A stretch of 7,884 nucleotides of DNA from the NCBI GenBank assembly GCA_019038735.1, contig JAHOYW010000259.1:1-7884 (forward strand), read 5' to 3'. Made by a program: the position numbers and the translations under genes. The notes below the pieces were generated by a model. It ran no database searches, was not told the origin of the DNA, and was given only the letters and a program-made list of their open reading frames with translations. This document shows, in pieces, positions 1-5,904 of this stretch. This DNA is from Victivallales bacterium (GTDB lineage: Bacteria; Verrucomicrobiota; Lentisphaeria; Victivallales; Victivallaceae). Each line of letters opens with the position of its first letter. The stretch's first letter is position 1.

Positions 1-16
1 TGTTTATACAGAGAAA

Positions 17-76
17 TAATGTAGCTCAAGCGTCTCGCTTGAGAATATACACAAGCGAGACGCTTGTGCTACATTA
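17..76. repeat. Nested palindrome (two inverted hairpin units)
   Basis: The arms 17-43 and 50-76 are reverse complements over 27 bp with two mismatches, around a 6-bp AATATA spacer. Each arm is also a hairpin by itself. The left one pairs CTCAAGCG (25-32) with CGCTTGAG (36-43) around TCT. The right one pairs CACAAGCG (50-57) with CGCTTGTG (61-68) around AGA. The two long-range mismatches (26/67 and 42/51) are exactly the positions where the local hairpins keep a T-A or A-T pair. No T-run follows on the + strand, so it is not a classical terminator. It looks like a REP/BIME-like intergenic element placed just before pyrD. Whether it is repeated in the genome cannot be seen here. Confidence 0.85.
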
Positions 77-97
77 AAAAATTATAGGAAATGAATA

Positions 98-1027
98 ATG
101 GTTGATTTGACTGTAGACTTAGGAAAATTTAAAATAGCTAATCCGGTAATGACCGCCTCCGGGACTTTTGGTTATGGATTTGAATATAAAGATTATTACG
201 ATTTAACCGAGCTCGGCGCGGTAGTTGTCAAAGGCATAGCGACCAAGCCAAGTCACGGCAACCCTACCCCGCGCGTAGCGGAAGTCGCCAGCGGCATGTT
301 AAACGCCATTGGTTTACAGGGACCGGGAGTTGATAAATTTTTAAACGGTGCTGAATACATGCCCTTTTTGCGCACAACAGGCGCGACAGTGATAGTCAAC
401 ATCTGGGGCAAGAGCATCGAGGAATATTGTGATGTAGCAGCTCGTCTGGACGCTGAAAGCGAAGGTATCGCGGCACTTGAAATAAATATTTCCTGCCCGA
501 ACGTCAAAGAAGGTGGAGTCGCTTTCGGTACAGATTTAAAACTAGCGCATAAAGTTGTTTCAGAAATACGCAAAGTAACAACTTTACCCTTAATCACCAA
601 ACTCAGCCCGAATGTTACCTGCATAGCGGATTTCGCGCGAACGGTCGTTGACGCCGGGTCAGATATGGTTTCACTGATAAATACCTTGACCGGCATGGCA
701 ATCAATGTCGAAACCCGCCGTCCATACATCGCCAATCTGACCGGCGGCCTAAGCGGTCCGGCAATCAAGCCCGTAGCTGTAAGGATGGTTTACGAAGTCG
801 CGCAAGCGGTAAAAGTTCCAATAATCGGCATGGGCGGAATCATGAGCGGCGATGACGCAGTGGAATTTCTCCTTGCCGGAGCCAGTGCCGTAGCGGTAGG
901 AACAGCAATCTTTGTCGATCCCTATGCCCCAATCAAAGTAATCAAAGGTATAGAAGATTACCTCGAACGTCAGGGTTGCAAAAGCGTTAGTGAAATTGTC
1001 GGCGCAATGGTAAATGTAACAAAATAA
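98..1027 (+). CDS. pyrD: Dihydroorotate dehydrogenase, class 1B catalytic subunit
   Basis: PyrD oxidises dihydroorotate to orotate, the fourth step of de novo pyrimidine synthesis, using FMN in a cytoplasmic TIM barrel. The 309-residue length is normal. Visible motifs are the FMN-site ASGTFGYG (20-27), VVVKGIATKPSHGNPTPR (42-59), the NISCPN loop (130-135) with Cys133 as the catalytic base, KLSPN (168-172), GGLSGPAIKP (216-225) and the phosphate-binding GMGGI (244-248) and AVGTA (266-270). Cysteine rather than serine as the base, together with these motifs, puts it in class 1. The overall sequence matches the B type, which works with the iron-sulfur/FAD subunit PyrK and NAD+. PyrK is not in the window and may lie upstream. 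The ATG at 98 is preceded by AGGAA (86-90), and an ATG at 91 is in another frame. The next gene follows after 16 bp. Confidence 0.96.
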   Translation: MVDLTVDLGKFKIANPVMTASGTFGYGFEYKDYYDLTELGAVVVKGIATKPSHGNPTPRVAEVASGMLNAIGLQGPGVDKFLNGAEYMPFLRTTGATVIVNIWGKSIEEYCDVAARLDAESEGIAALEINISCPNVKEGGVAFGTDLKLAHKVVSEIRKVTTLPLITKLSPNVTCIADFARTVVDAGSDMVSLINTLTGMAINVETRRPYIANLTGGLSGPAIKPVAVRMVYEVAQAVKVPIIGMGGIMSGDDAVEFLLAGASAVAVGTAIFVDPYAPIKVIKGIEDYLERQGCKSVSEIVGAMVNVTK

Positions 1028-1043
1028 AACAAGAGGAGATATA

Positions 1044-1517
1044 ATGAAGAAACTTACATCGAAAATGACATTTTTTAATAAACGAGTATTTCCCTGCATG
1101 TGGTTCGGATTTTTAGTTTTTTTTGTTATTGGCGTTTTTACTTCCGCATTTTCTAGCAATAACACAGATAAGCCCGGGATTTTGTTTTTATTCGTACCTG
1201 TATTTATGGCTGTTTTTGGATATTTCATAATGAAAAAGCTGGTGTTTGACCTAATTGATGAAGTATATGATGAAGGCTCAAACCTTCTATTTAAAAATGC
1301 AAAAAAGCAGGTTAGAGTTAATCTGAATGATATTAAAAATGTAAGCTACACAAGCATGGGGAATCCTCCAAGAGTAACAATTAGTTTAAGAGAAGAGACT
1401 ATTTTAGGGAAAGAATTAACTTTTTCTCCACCAGGAAGTTTTACTCCTTTCACAAAAAATAAAGACATTGAAGATTTGATTGATCGTATTGATAAAGCAA
1501 AAAACTCAAAACAGTAA
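1044..1517 (+). CDS. Small membrane protein, two TM helices, function unknown
   Basis: I do not recognise a specific family for this 157-residue protein. A basic N-terminus is followed by two hydrophobic helices, about 16-36 and 45-67, joined by a short polar loop (SSNNTDKPG). The remaining 90 residues are hydrophilic, with alternating beta-like stretches (NLLFKNAKKQVRVNLNDIKNV, roughly residues 80-100) and a charged C-terminal helix. This layout resembles small bacterial proteins with two TM segments and a cytoplasmic PH-like domain, but that is inference from shape only. A strong Shine-Dalgarno GAGGAG (1033-1038) sits 5 nt before the ATG, so translation is credible. The 16-bp gap suggests co-transcription with pyrD. 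Base composition is clearly more AT-rich than pyrD, and arginine is mostly AGA, while pyrD uses CGC/CGT. This hints at a recent or lineage-specific insertion. The 32 bp between its stop and the convergent pyrH stop hold no strong terminator. Confidence 0.8.
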   Translation: MKKLTSKMTFFNKRVFPCMWFGFLVFFVIGVFTSAFSSNNTDKPGILFLFVPVFMAVFGYFIMKKLVFDLIDEVYDEGSNLLFKNAKKQVRVNLNDIKNVSYTSMGNPPRVTISLREETILGKELTFSPPGSFTPFTKNKDIEDLIDRIDKAKNSKQ

Positions 1518-1549
1518 ACGCGATATAGAACCGAAAAAGAATACGTTTT

Positions 1550-2269
1550 TTACTCTACCACTGTCGCTTGACTGGTATCTCCCTCAAGCACTTGCTCCAA
1601 ACTTTCCGGGTCGGAGAAGTTAAATACTATGATCGGGAGCTCGTTATCACGGCACATTGAGAATGCGGTGGAATCCATTATCGCTAATTTACGGCTCAAA
1701 GTTTCCTCAAATGAGATTGTTTCAAAACGTTCGGAGTCAGGATATAATACCGGGTCGGCTGAATAAATCCCATCTACTTTAGTGGCTTTTAAAACAGCGT
1801 CGCAATCGGTTTCCAATGCGCGCAGAGCCGCAGTGGTATCAGTGGTAAAAAATGGACTGCCGGTGCCGCCGGCAAAAATTACAACTTTGCCTCTTTGTAA
1901 AGCTTTGATCGCAGTTTCACGATTGAAACGATTGGCAACAGGCTCCATTGGGATTGAGCTTTGAACTTCAGCTCCAACTCCTGCCGCGTCAAAAGCGTCT
2001 TTTAAGCAAAGCGCGTTCATTACGGTCGCTAACATTCCCATGTAATCAGCTGTAACCCGATCCATACCGTTGCCCGATCCGATTTTACCGCGCCAAATAT
2101 TACCAGCTCCGCAGACTAAGGCGACTTCAATACCGTTGTCGATTACAGTTTTTACTTTGTCAATGATAAGACTCACGGCTTCGGCGGAAAATGAAGTTTG
2201 TCCTTGTCCTTTGAGAGCTTCGCCACTGATTTTCAATAATATTCTTTTATACTTGTAAGATTTTTCCAT
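1550..2269 (-). CDS. pyrH: UMP kinase (uridylate kinase)
   Basis: PyrH phosphorylates UMP to UDP with ATP. It is the bacterial hexameric amino-acid-kinase-fold enzyme, usually controlled by GTP and UTP. The 239 residues match the family length. Visible motifs are LLKISGEAL (11-19), CGAGNIWRG (53-61), MDR..ADYMGMLATVMNAL (69-87), FAGGTGSPFFTTDT (132-145), KATKVDGIYSADP (161-173) and the C-terminal MDSTAFSMCRDN..PIIVFN. The second glycine-loop residue is Ala instead of the common Gly (GGGN), a mild variation. The ATG at 2269-2267 follows GGTGG (complement of 2274-2278), which supports this start. The gene stands alone here: it converges on the small membrane protein gene and diverges from the oxidoreductase gene. 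In many bacteria pyrH sits in rpsB-tsf-pyrH-frr. Its promoter should lie in the AT-rich stretch 2270-2443. Confidence 0.97.
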   Translation of the reverse strand: MEKSYKYKRILLKISGEALKGQGQTSFSAEAVSLIIDKVKTVIDNGIEVALVCGAGNIWRGKIGSGNGMDRVTADYMGMLATVMNALCLKDAFDAAGVGAEVQSSIPMEPVANRFNRETAIKALQRGKVVIFAGGTGSPFFTTDTTAALRALETDCDAVLKATKVDGIYSADPVLYPDSERFETISFEETLSRKLAIMDSTAFSMCRDNELPIIVFNFSDPESLEQVLEGDTSQATVVE

Positions 2270-2443
2270 AATTCCACCGCAGTTAATAATTGATTGATTG
2301 TTAATACATAATAAAAATATCTGTTTTATCGGCTATAGCAAATCGAAAAGTGATATTTTTATTCTTATATGCTGTTTTTTTGCAAAAGTATTTGTATATT
2401 AAATAAGAATCTGATAATTTTAACTGTAAGGAAAATATTATTT
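2270..2443. promoter_or_regulatory. Divergent promoter region, pyrH / oxidoreductase
   Basis: These 174 bp separate the divergent pyrH and oxidoreductase starts, so promoters for both are expected here. The stretch is strongly AT-rich. One possible + strand promoter is TTGTAT (2392-2397), 17 bp, then TAATTT (2415-2420), which would give a short leader before AAGGA (2428-2432) and the ATG at 2444. On the - strand a weak TTGCTA with TATTTT 16 bp on lies about 60 bp before pyrH. In such AT-rich DNA these matches are weak evidence. I see no clear operator or riboswitch. Confidence 0.4.
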
Positions 2444-3451
2444 ATGGAAATATCTGATAAAATAAAAGTTGGAGTCGTCGGTGTCGGCGCTCTTGGTCGT
2501 CATCATGCCCGTCTTTACAATCTCAACGAAAATGCTGATGTTGTCGGCATTTATGATGTTGATACTGAAAACGCGCAAAAAGTCGCCGATGAATTCGACT
2601 TAAAAGTTTATACTGATATAAAAAAATTAGCTGATGACTGCGAAGCATTCAGCGTAGCTGTTCCCGCGAATTACCACATGGAAACTACTATACCACTGCT
2701 TGAAATGGGCAAACACGTTCTTGTTGAGAAACCTTTGGCGGCAACAGCCGCGGAAGGGAGAATTATGTTGGATGCCGCACAGAAAAATAAAGTTGTTTTC
2801 GGAGTCGGACATACTGAGCGTTTTAATCCGGCAATGGATTATCTGGTAAAACACAGCGGCAATACTTGTTTTATCGAAGTACACCGCTTAGCACAATATC
2901 CTCCAGCTCGCCCGGGACAGCATCGCCGCGGCACAGAGGTCAGTGTTGTTCACGACTTAATGATTCATGACCTTGATTTGATTTTGGAAACCGTGGATTC
3001 TGAAGTCGAGCGTTTCGACGCAGTCGGAACCGCTGTTCTCAGCGAGACCGAGGACATCGTAAACGTCCGTATTAAATTCAAAAACGGTGCTGTCGCCAAT
3101 GTTACAGCCAGCCGTATCAGTGAAGAACTGCAGCGTAAATTCCGCGTCTTCCAGGATGATGCTTATATATCTATGGACTATGGCAATAACTCAGGCGTGG
3201 TCGTCAAGAAAAACAAACTTGGTCTAGTGCGTAAAAATGTCAGTCTTGACCCTAAAAATGCTCTAGCGGCTGAACTTGAAGACTTTATTTCCGCCATCAA
3301 GAAAACAAAAGCCACCGGTAATATCGTCGATCCTAAAGTTTCCGGCATGGACGGACTAAAGGCTTTACAATTAGCCGAAGATATCGTTAGCGAGATCAGG
3401 CGTTACAACGACACATATGCAAGAGAACATGAATACGCCATCAAAAATTAA
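2444..3451 (+). CDS. Gfo/Idh/MocA-family oxidoreductase, GnnA-like
   Basis: This is a 335-residue NAD(P)-dependent dehydrogenase of the Gfo/Idh/MocA family. The N-terminal Rossmann fold shows VGVVGVGALGRHHARLY (9-25, GxGxxG at 13-18) and an acidic end of beta-2 (YDVD, 37-40). HVLVEKPLA (91-99) carries the family lysine Lys96. GHTERFNPA (112-120), VHRLAQYPPARPG (136-148) and HDLMIHDLDLI (160-170) form the substrate domain, with His165 the likely catalytic residue. The RFNPA and DLMIHDLDLI motifs recall dehydrogenases encoded beside lpxA/lpxB, including GnnA, which oxidises UDP-GlcNAc at C3 for amide-linked lipid A. The true substrate is not shown by sequence. The frame is open back to 2369, but the added residues are hydrophobic nonfamily sequence. 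The start at 2444 has AAGGA (2428-2432) before it and begins just ahead of the Rossmann strand. The 3' end overlaps ispE. Confidence 0.88.
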   Translation: MEISDKIKVGVVGVGALGRHHARLYNLNENADVVGIYDVDTENAQKVADEFDLKVYTDIKKLADDCEAFSVAVPANYHMETTIPLLEMGKHVLVEKPLAATAAEGRIMLDAAQKNKVVFGVGHTERFNPAMDYLVKHSGNTCFIEVHRLAQYPPARPGQHRRGTEVSVVHDLMIHDLDLILETVDSEVERFDAVGTAVLSETEDIVNVRIKFKNGAVANVTASRISEELQRKFRVFQDDAYISMDYGNNSGVVVKKNKLGLVRKNVSLDPKNALAAELEDFISAIKKTKATGNIVDPKVSGMDGLKALQLAEDIVSEIRRYNDTYAREHEYAIKN

Positions 3452-4292
3452 TCTTTTTCTAAAAGTCACAGGACATTGTGAAAATTCTTATCACAAGATA
3501 AAAACGCTTTTCATGCCTTTGGAAGATCCTTCGGATGAAATAAAGATTGATTTTAATGTATCAACAGGCATAAAAATAATTTGCGACACGCCGGAAGTAC
3601 CGCTTGACGAACGCAATTTATGTCATAAAGCCGCCGCTAAATACGCTGAATCCGGCGGAATAACTCCAAATTGGGAAATTACTATTGTTAAAAATATTCC
3701 CATTGCCGGTGGTATGGGCGGCGGAAGTTCTGATGCCGCCGCGGTTCTGCGAATACTCAATGAGAAGTATCAAAAATTAAATATCGAAGAGCTCACAGCT
3801 ATCGCTTTACAATGCGGCGCGGATGTACCGTTTTTTCTTAATCCGCGTCCTGCTCTAGCTGAAGGAGTCGGAGATGTATTTAAATATCCAAAACAAAAAT
3901 TTCCTGAAATAGCTTTATTATTAATAAATCCCGGCTTCCCGATTTCCGCCGCATGGGCATACAAAAATCTTTCTCCAGATACTATCGGAGAACCAGCAGA
4001 CGGCTACGAACAAAAAATACTGAAAGCTCTACAGGAAAACAATCTGGAAATACTTGCCAAATTAATAAGCAATGATTTATCGATTGCCGCTTATAAGAAA
4101 TTTCCAATATTAAAGATTCTCAAAGAAGAGCTATTGAGGTCAGGAGCCGCGGTGGCAGAAATCAGCGGTAGCGGTCCAACGCTATTCGCATTATTCGAAA
4201 GCTCAGAAAAATGCGATGAAGCAGAAAAGTTATTTAAGGGTAATTACCCACAAATGACTATAATCAAGTCAAGTATGAAGCATCTGCAATAA
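3429..4292 (+). CDS. ispE: 4-diphosphocytidyl-2-C-methyl-D-erythritol kinase
   Basis: IspE is the GHMP kinase that phosphorylates CDP-methylerythritol at the 2-hydroxyl in the MEP route to isopentenyl diphosphate. From the start at 3429 it has 287 residues, close to the usual 280-290. Visible are PSKINLFLKVTG (4-15) with the catalytic Lys6, the ATP loop PIAGGMGGGSSDAA (91-104), CGADVPFF (129-136) with the catalytic Asp132, and the C-terminal ISGSGPTLF (245-253). All key residues are present. An in-frame ATG at 3417 would add four residues (MQEN). I prefer 3429 because AAGAG lies just upstream and the protein then begins right at the conserved PSKIN strand, but both sites are weak. Either way it overlaps the 3' end of the oxidoreductase gene (23 or 35 bp), which points to translational coupling. 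The product shows no obvious metabolic link to that upstream gene. Confidence 0.96.
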   Translation: MNTPSKINLFLKVTGHCENSYHKIKTLFMPLEDPSDEIKIDFNVSTGIKIICDTPEVPLDERNLCHKAAAKYAESGGITPNWEITIVKNIPIAGGMGGGSSDAAAVLRILNEKYQKLNIEELTAIALQCGADVPFFLNPRPALAEGVGDVFKYPKQKFPEIALLLINPGFPISAAWAYKNLSPDTIGEPADGYEQKILKALQENNLEILAKLISNDLSIAAYKKFPILKILKEELLRSGAAVAEISGSGPTLFALFESSEKCDEAEKLFKGNYPQMTIIKSSMKHLQ

Positions 4293-4298
4293 ACCAAA

Positions 4299-4367
4299 AT
4301 GGAGGGCGAGACTCCGTCGAGCCGAGTATTAGCGACATTTCCGGCTCGACAGAGTCTCGCCCTCCAT
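4299..4367. repeat. Long inverted repeat between ispE and serS
   Basis: Arms 4299-4324 and 4342-4367 are 26-bp reverse complements with one mismatch (C4315 against A4351), around a 17-nt spacer. In a - strand transcript this mismatch becomes a G-U wobble, so the stem would pair fully. In a + strand transcript it is C-A. No T-run follows on the + strand. On the - strand the hairpin is followed by TTTTGGTTTATT, so it could stop transcripts reading out of serS. It lies 7 bp after the ispE stop. It carries the same GCGAGAC core (4306-4312, inverted at 4354-4360) as the palindrome at 17-76, which suggests a related repeat family. Confidence 0.85.
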
Positions 4368-4379
4368 AAAATCATCGCA

Positions 4380-4650
4380 TCGGAGATACTCCATGTTTAA
4401 AGTTTTCAGCGGTCGCGAAGCAGGTTGCTCCTGCGACTACTTGGGAACGCTGGCGCGGGAAAGATTTGCTTTTGACAGCTCGACCGCTCACACCTTTTTT
4501 GAAAATCGCTTTGCTTTTTCAAAAAAGTCTCGCTATTCGAGTATTGAATTGGTCTAATGCGCGGCAAGCCGCTTAAGTTTCGCCAATTGGAGATTGGCGA
4601 CAAGCGTTCCGCCGCTTGACCGCGTCCAAAGGTCAATTTGGATTTTTTTA
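4380..4650. other. Structured intergenic stretch, possible ncRNA or repeat
   Basis: This stretch between ispE and serS holds no recognisable gene but much self-complementarity. AGCGGTCG (4408-4415) pairs with CGACCGCT (4481-4488), enclosing a hairpin at about 4412-4437. CTTTTTTGAAAA (4494-4505) pairs with TTTTCAAAAAAG (4516-4527). GCGGCAAGCCGC (4561-4572) is a short palindrome. TCGCCAAT (4580-4587) pairs with ATTGGCGA (4593-4600). CAAGCG (4601-4606) pairs with CGCTTG (4613-4618). A terminator-like hairpin closes the region. I looked for tmRNA, RNase P, SRP and 6S signatures and found none. It could be a structured RNA, an mRNA for the small ORF at 4393, or a decayed repeat element. The evidence does not decide between these. 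Confidence 0.4.
4393..4557 (+). CDS. Possible small ORF, 54 residues, unknown
   Basis: An ATG at 4393 opens a 54-codon frame ending in TAA at 4555-4557. GGAG (4382-4385) lies 7 nt upstream, a good Shine-Dalgarno. The predicted peptide begins MFKVFSGREAGCSCDYLG and has no signal peptide or membrane helix. A short RFAF motif occurs twice (24-27 and 39-42), reflecting a repeated TTTGCTTTT (4465-4473, 4510-4518). I recognise no family. The reading frame runs through several hairpins, and the opposite strand is also open across the same DNA, so the frame may be fortuitous in a repeat element. The ribosome binding site and the downstream terminator are the main reasons to list it. Confidence 0.27.
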   Translation: MFKVFSGREAGCSCDYLGTLARERFAFDSSTAHTFFENRFAFSKKSRYSSIELV

Positions 4651-4653
4651 TTT
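4624..4653 (+). terminator. Probable Rho-independent terminator (+ strand)
   Basis: TCCAAA (4625-4630) pairs with TTTGGA (4637-4642) around GGTCAA, extendable by a G-U pair, and TTTTTTTATTT (4643-4653) follows directly. The stem is short with only two G-C pairs, so strength is uncertain. The T-run overlaps the end of serS, whose stop codon is at 4648-4650. It would end + strand transcripts from ispE or the 4393 ORF before they run into serS antisense. Confidence 0.55.
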
Positions 4654-5892
4654 GGGCTCTATACGGTCAAAACCACATAATGGTCGCAATACTTCAGGAA
4701 TGATTACTGTTCCGTCTTCGAGCTGATTATTTTCCAGAATCGCTATCGCTACACGGTCGGTTACCGCTGTGGCACTAATCGTATGGACAAATTGATTTTT
4801 GCCGTCATCGTCTTTGTAACGAATATTCAGACGGCGGCTTTGGAAATCAGTCAAATTGGTGTTTGAAGTAATTTCACGGTAAGTATTGAATCCGGCAAAC
4901 CAAGCTTCAATATCATATTTTTTATAACCAGGCGCACCCATGTCGCCAACACAAACATTGACTACCCGATAAGCTAAGCCAAGCTCTCTTGCGAGATGTT
5001 CTTCGTTTGCTAGACATTCTTCGTGATATTTCGGTGAATCTTCCGGTTTGCAGAATACGATTTGTTCTACTTTGTGAAACTGATGCACACGGAAAATTCC
5101 ACGTGCCGCCTTACCATAACTACCTGATTCCGTACGGAAACAAGGCGAGAATGAACAATATTTTAATGCCAAATCATCAGCATTGAGGATTTCATCAGTA
5201 TGATAACCGACCAAAGTTTGTTCAGATGTTCCGATCAAGGAAAGGTCTTCACCTTCAAGCGAGTAAGTCTGATCCGCGAAAAATGGCAAATATCCGGTAC
5301 CGAAAAGAGTACGTTCCTTCGCCGCGCAGGGAGTAAAAAATGAAGTAAAACCACGCTTAATCAATTCATTCTGTGTCCAGAAAAATAATGCGTTGCAAAG
5401 TTGCGCTCCTTTTCCTTTCCAGTAATAAAAACCTGATTGAGCAACTTTAGCTCCGCGTTTGGTATCAATGATGTCTAAAATCTCACCAAGTTCCTGATGG
5501 TCGCGGACTTTGAAATCAAAAGTCGGAATTGTTCCTTCTTTGCGCAGTTCAAGATTTGCTTCGTCAGAATGTCCTGCCGGTACATCGTCAGCCAAAAGAT
5601 TCGGCAACCAGCTCATTTTTTCATGGAGAATCGAATTTGTCGCGTTCTGCTCAATTTCAAGATGAGCCAATGTTTCTTTCAACTCTTTGACTTGTTCACG
5701 CGCCGCGGGATTATCGCGGCATTCTTTGCTCAAACGGTTACGTTCCGCCCGCAAGTTTTCAACTTCCTGCGTAAGTTCACGGTTTTTGACGTCAAGTTCG
5801 ATGATAACATCAATATCAATATCATCCCCGCGACGTTCGCATGAGCTTTTAATTAGTTCAGGATTTTCCCTGATAATTTTAATATCAATCAT
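4648..5892 (-). CDS. serS: Seryl-tRNA synthetase
   Basis: SerRS charges tRNA-Ser with serine in the cytoplasm. The 414-residue protein has the class II layout. An N-terminal coiled-coil arm (about 30-100) that grips the tRNA long variable arm is followed by the catalytic domain, with GTSEQTLVGYHTDEIL (221-236; serine-binding TSE at 222-224), motif 2 CFRTESGSYG..RGIFRVHQFHK (251-274) and motif 3 ending at Arg380 with the trailing ENNQLEDGTVIIPEVLRP. The loop before motif 3 reads HTISATAVTDR (370-380), where most bacterial enzymes have HTLNGSG..xxR. It appears one residue shorter and lacks the NGSG element. The frame is open upstream to 5928, but the start at 5892 has AAGGAG 6 nt before it, and MIDIKIIRENPE is the usual SerRS N-terminus. 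It is the last gene of the - strand operon, 10 bp after rpiB-glyA. Confidence 0.96.
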   Translation of the reverse strand: MIDIKIIRENPELIKSSCERRGDDIDIDVIIELDVKNRELTQEVENLRAERNRLSKECRDNPAAREQVKELKETLAHLEIEQNATNSILHEKMSWLPNLLADDVPAGHSDEANLELRKEGTIPTFDFKVRDHQELGEILDIIDTKRGAKVAQSGFYYWKGKGAQLCNALFFWTQNELIKRGFTSFFTPCAAKERTLFGTGYLPFFADQTYSLEGEDLSLIGTSEQTLVGYHTDEILNADDLALKYCSFSPCFRTESGSYGKAARGIFRVHQFHKVEQIVFCKPEDSPKYHEECLANEEHLARELGLAYRVVNVCVGDMGAPGYKKYDIEAWFAGFNTYREITSNTNLTDFQSRRLNIRYKDDDGKNQFVHTISATAVTDRVAIAILENNQLEDGTVIIPEVLRPLCGFDRIEPK

Positions 5893-5898
5893 TTTATA

Positions 5899-5904
5899 CT
5901 CCTT
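5899..5904 (-). promoter_or_regulatory. serS ribosome binding site overlapping the glyA stop
   Basis: On the - strand AAGGAG (complement of 5899-5904) lies 6 nt before the serS ATG at 5892. Its AA is also the end of the rpiB-glyA stop codon TAA (5905-5903). This fixes the serS start at 5892 rather than at the upstream in-frame codon inside glyA. It also suggests that ribosomes ending glyA help start serS. Confidence 0.85.

Noticed and set aside
17..76. Palindrome as a transcription terminator or attenuator of pyrD
   Set aside because: The hairpins are followed by mixed sequence and A-rich DNA on the + strand, not a T-run, and no leader peptide or alternative structure is visible.
749..1228. 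Long open frame on the - strand over the pyrD end and the membrane gene
   Set aside because: It lies antisense to pyrD, whose motifs are clear, and runs into the membrane gene. It shows no family features and no plausible ribosome binding site.
1516..1551. Possible terminator between the membrane gene and pyrH
   Set aside because: The only complementarity is AAACG with CGTTT, far apart and too weak. The T-run alone is not enough.
2369..2443. Upstream extension of the oxidoreductase from an ATG at 2369
   Set aside because: The extra 25 residues do not belong to the family and no ribosome binding site precedes that ATG. The start at 2444 has AAGGA and fits the Rossmann fold.
4406..4636. Open frame of 76 codons on the - strand in the ispE-serS gap
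   Set aside because: It starts with TTG, has no ribosome binding site, shows low-complexity composition unlike a protein, and crosses several hairpins. Openness on both strands is better explained by the repeat-like DNA.
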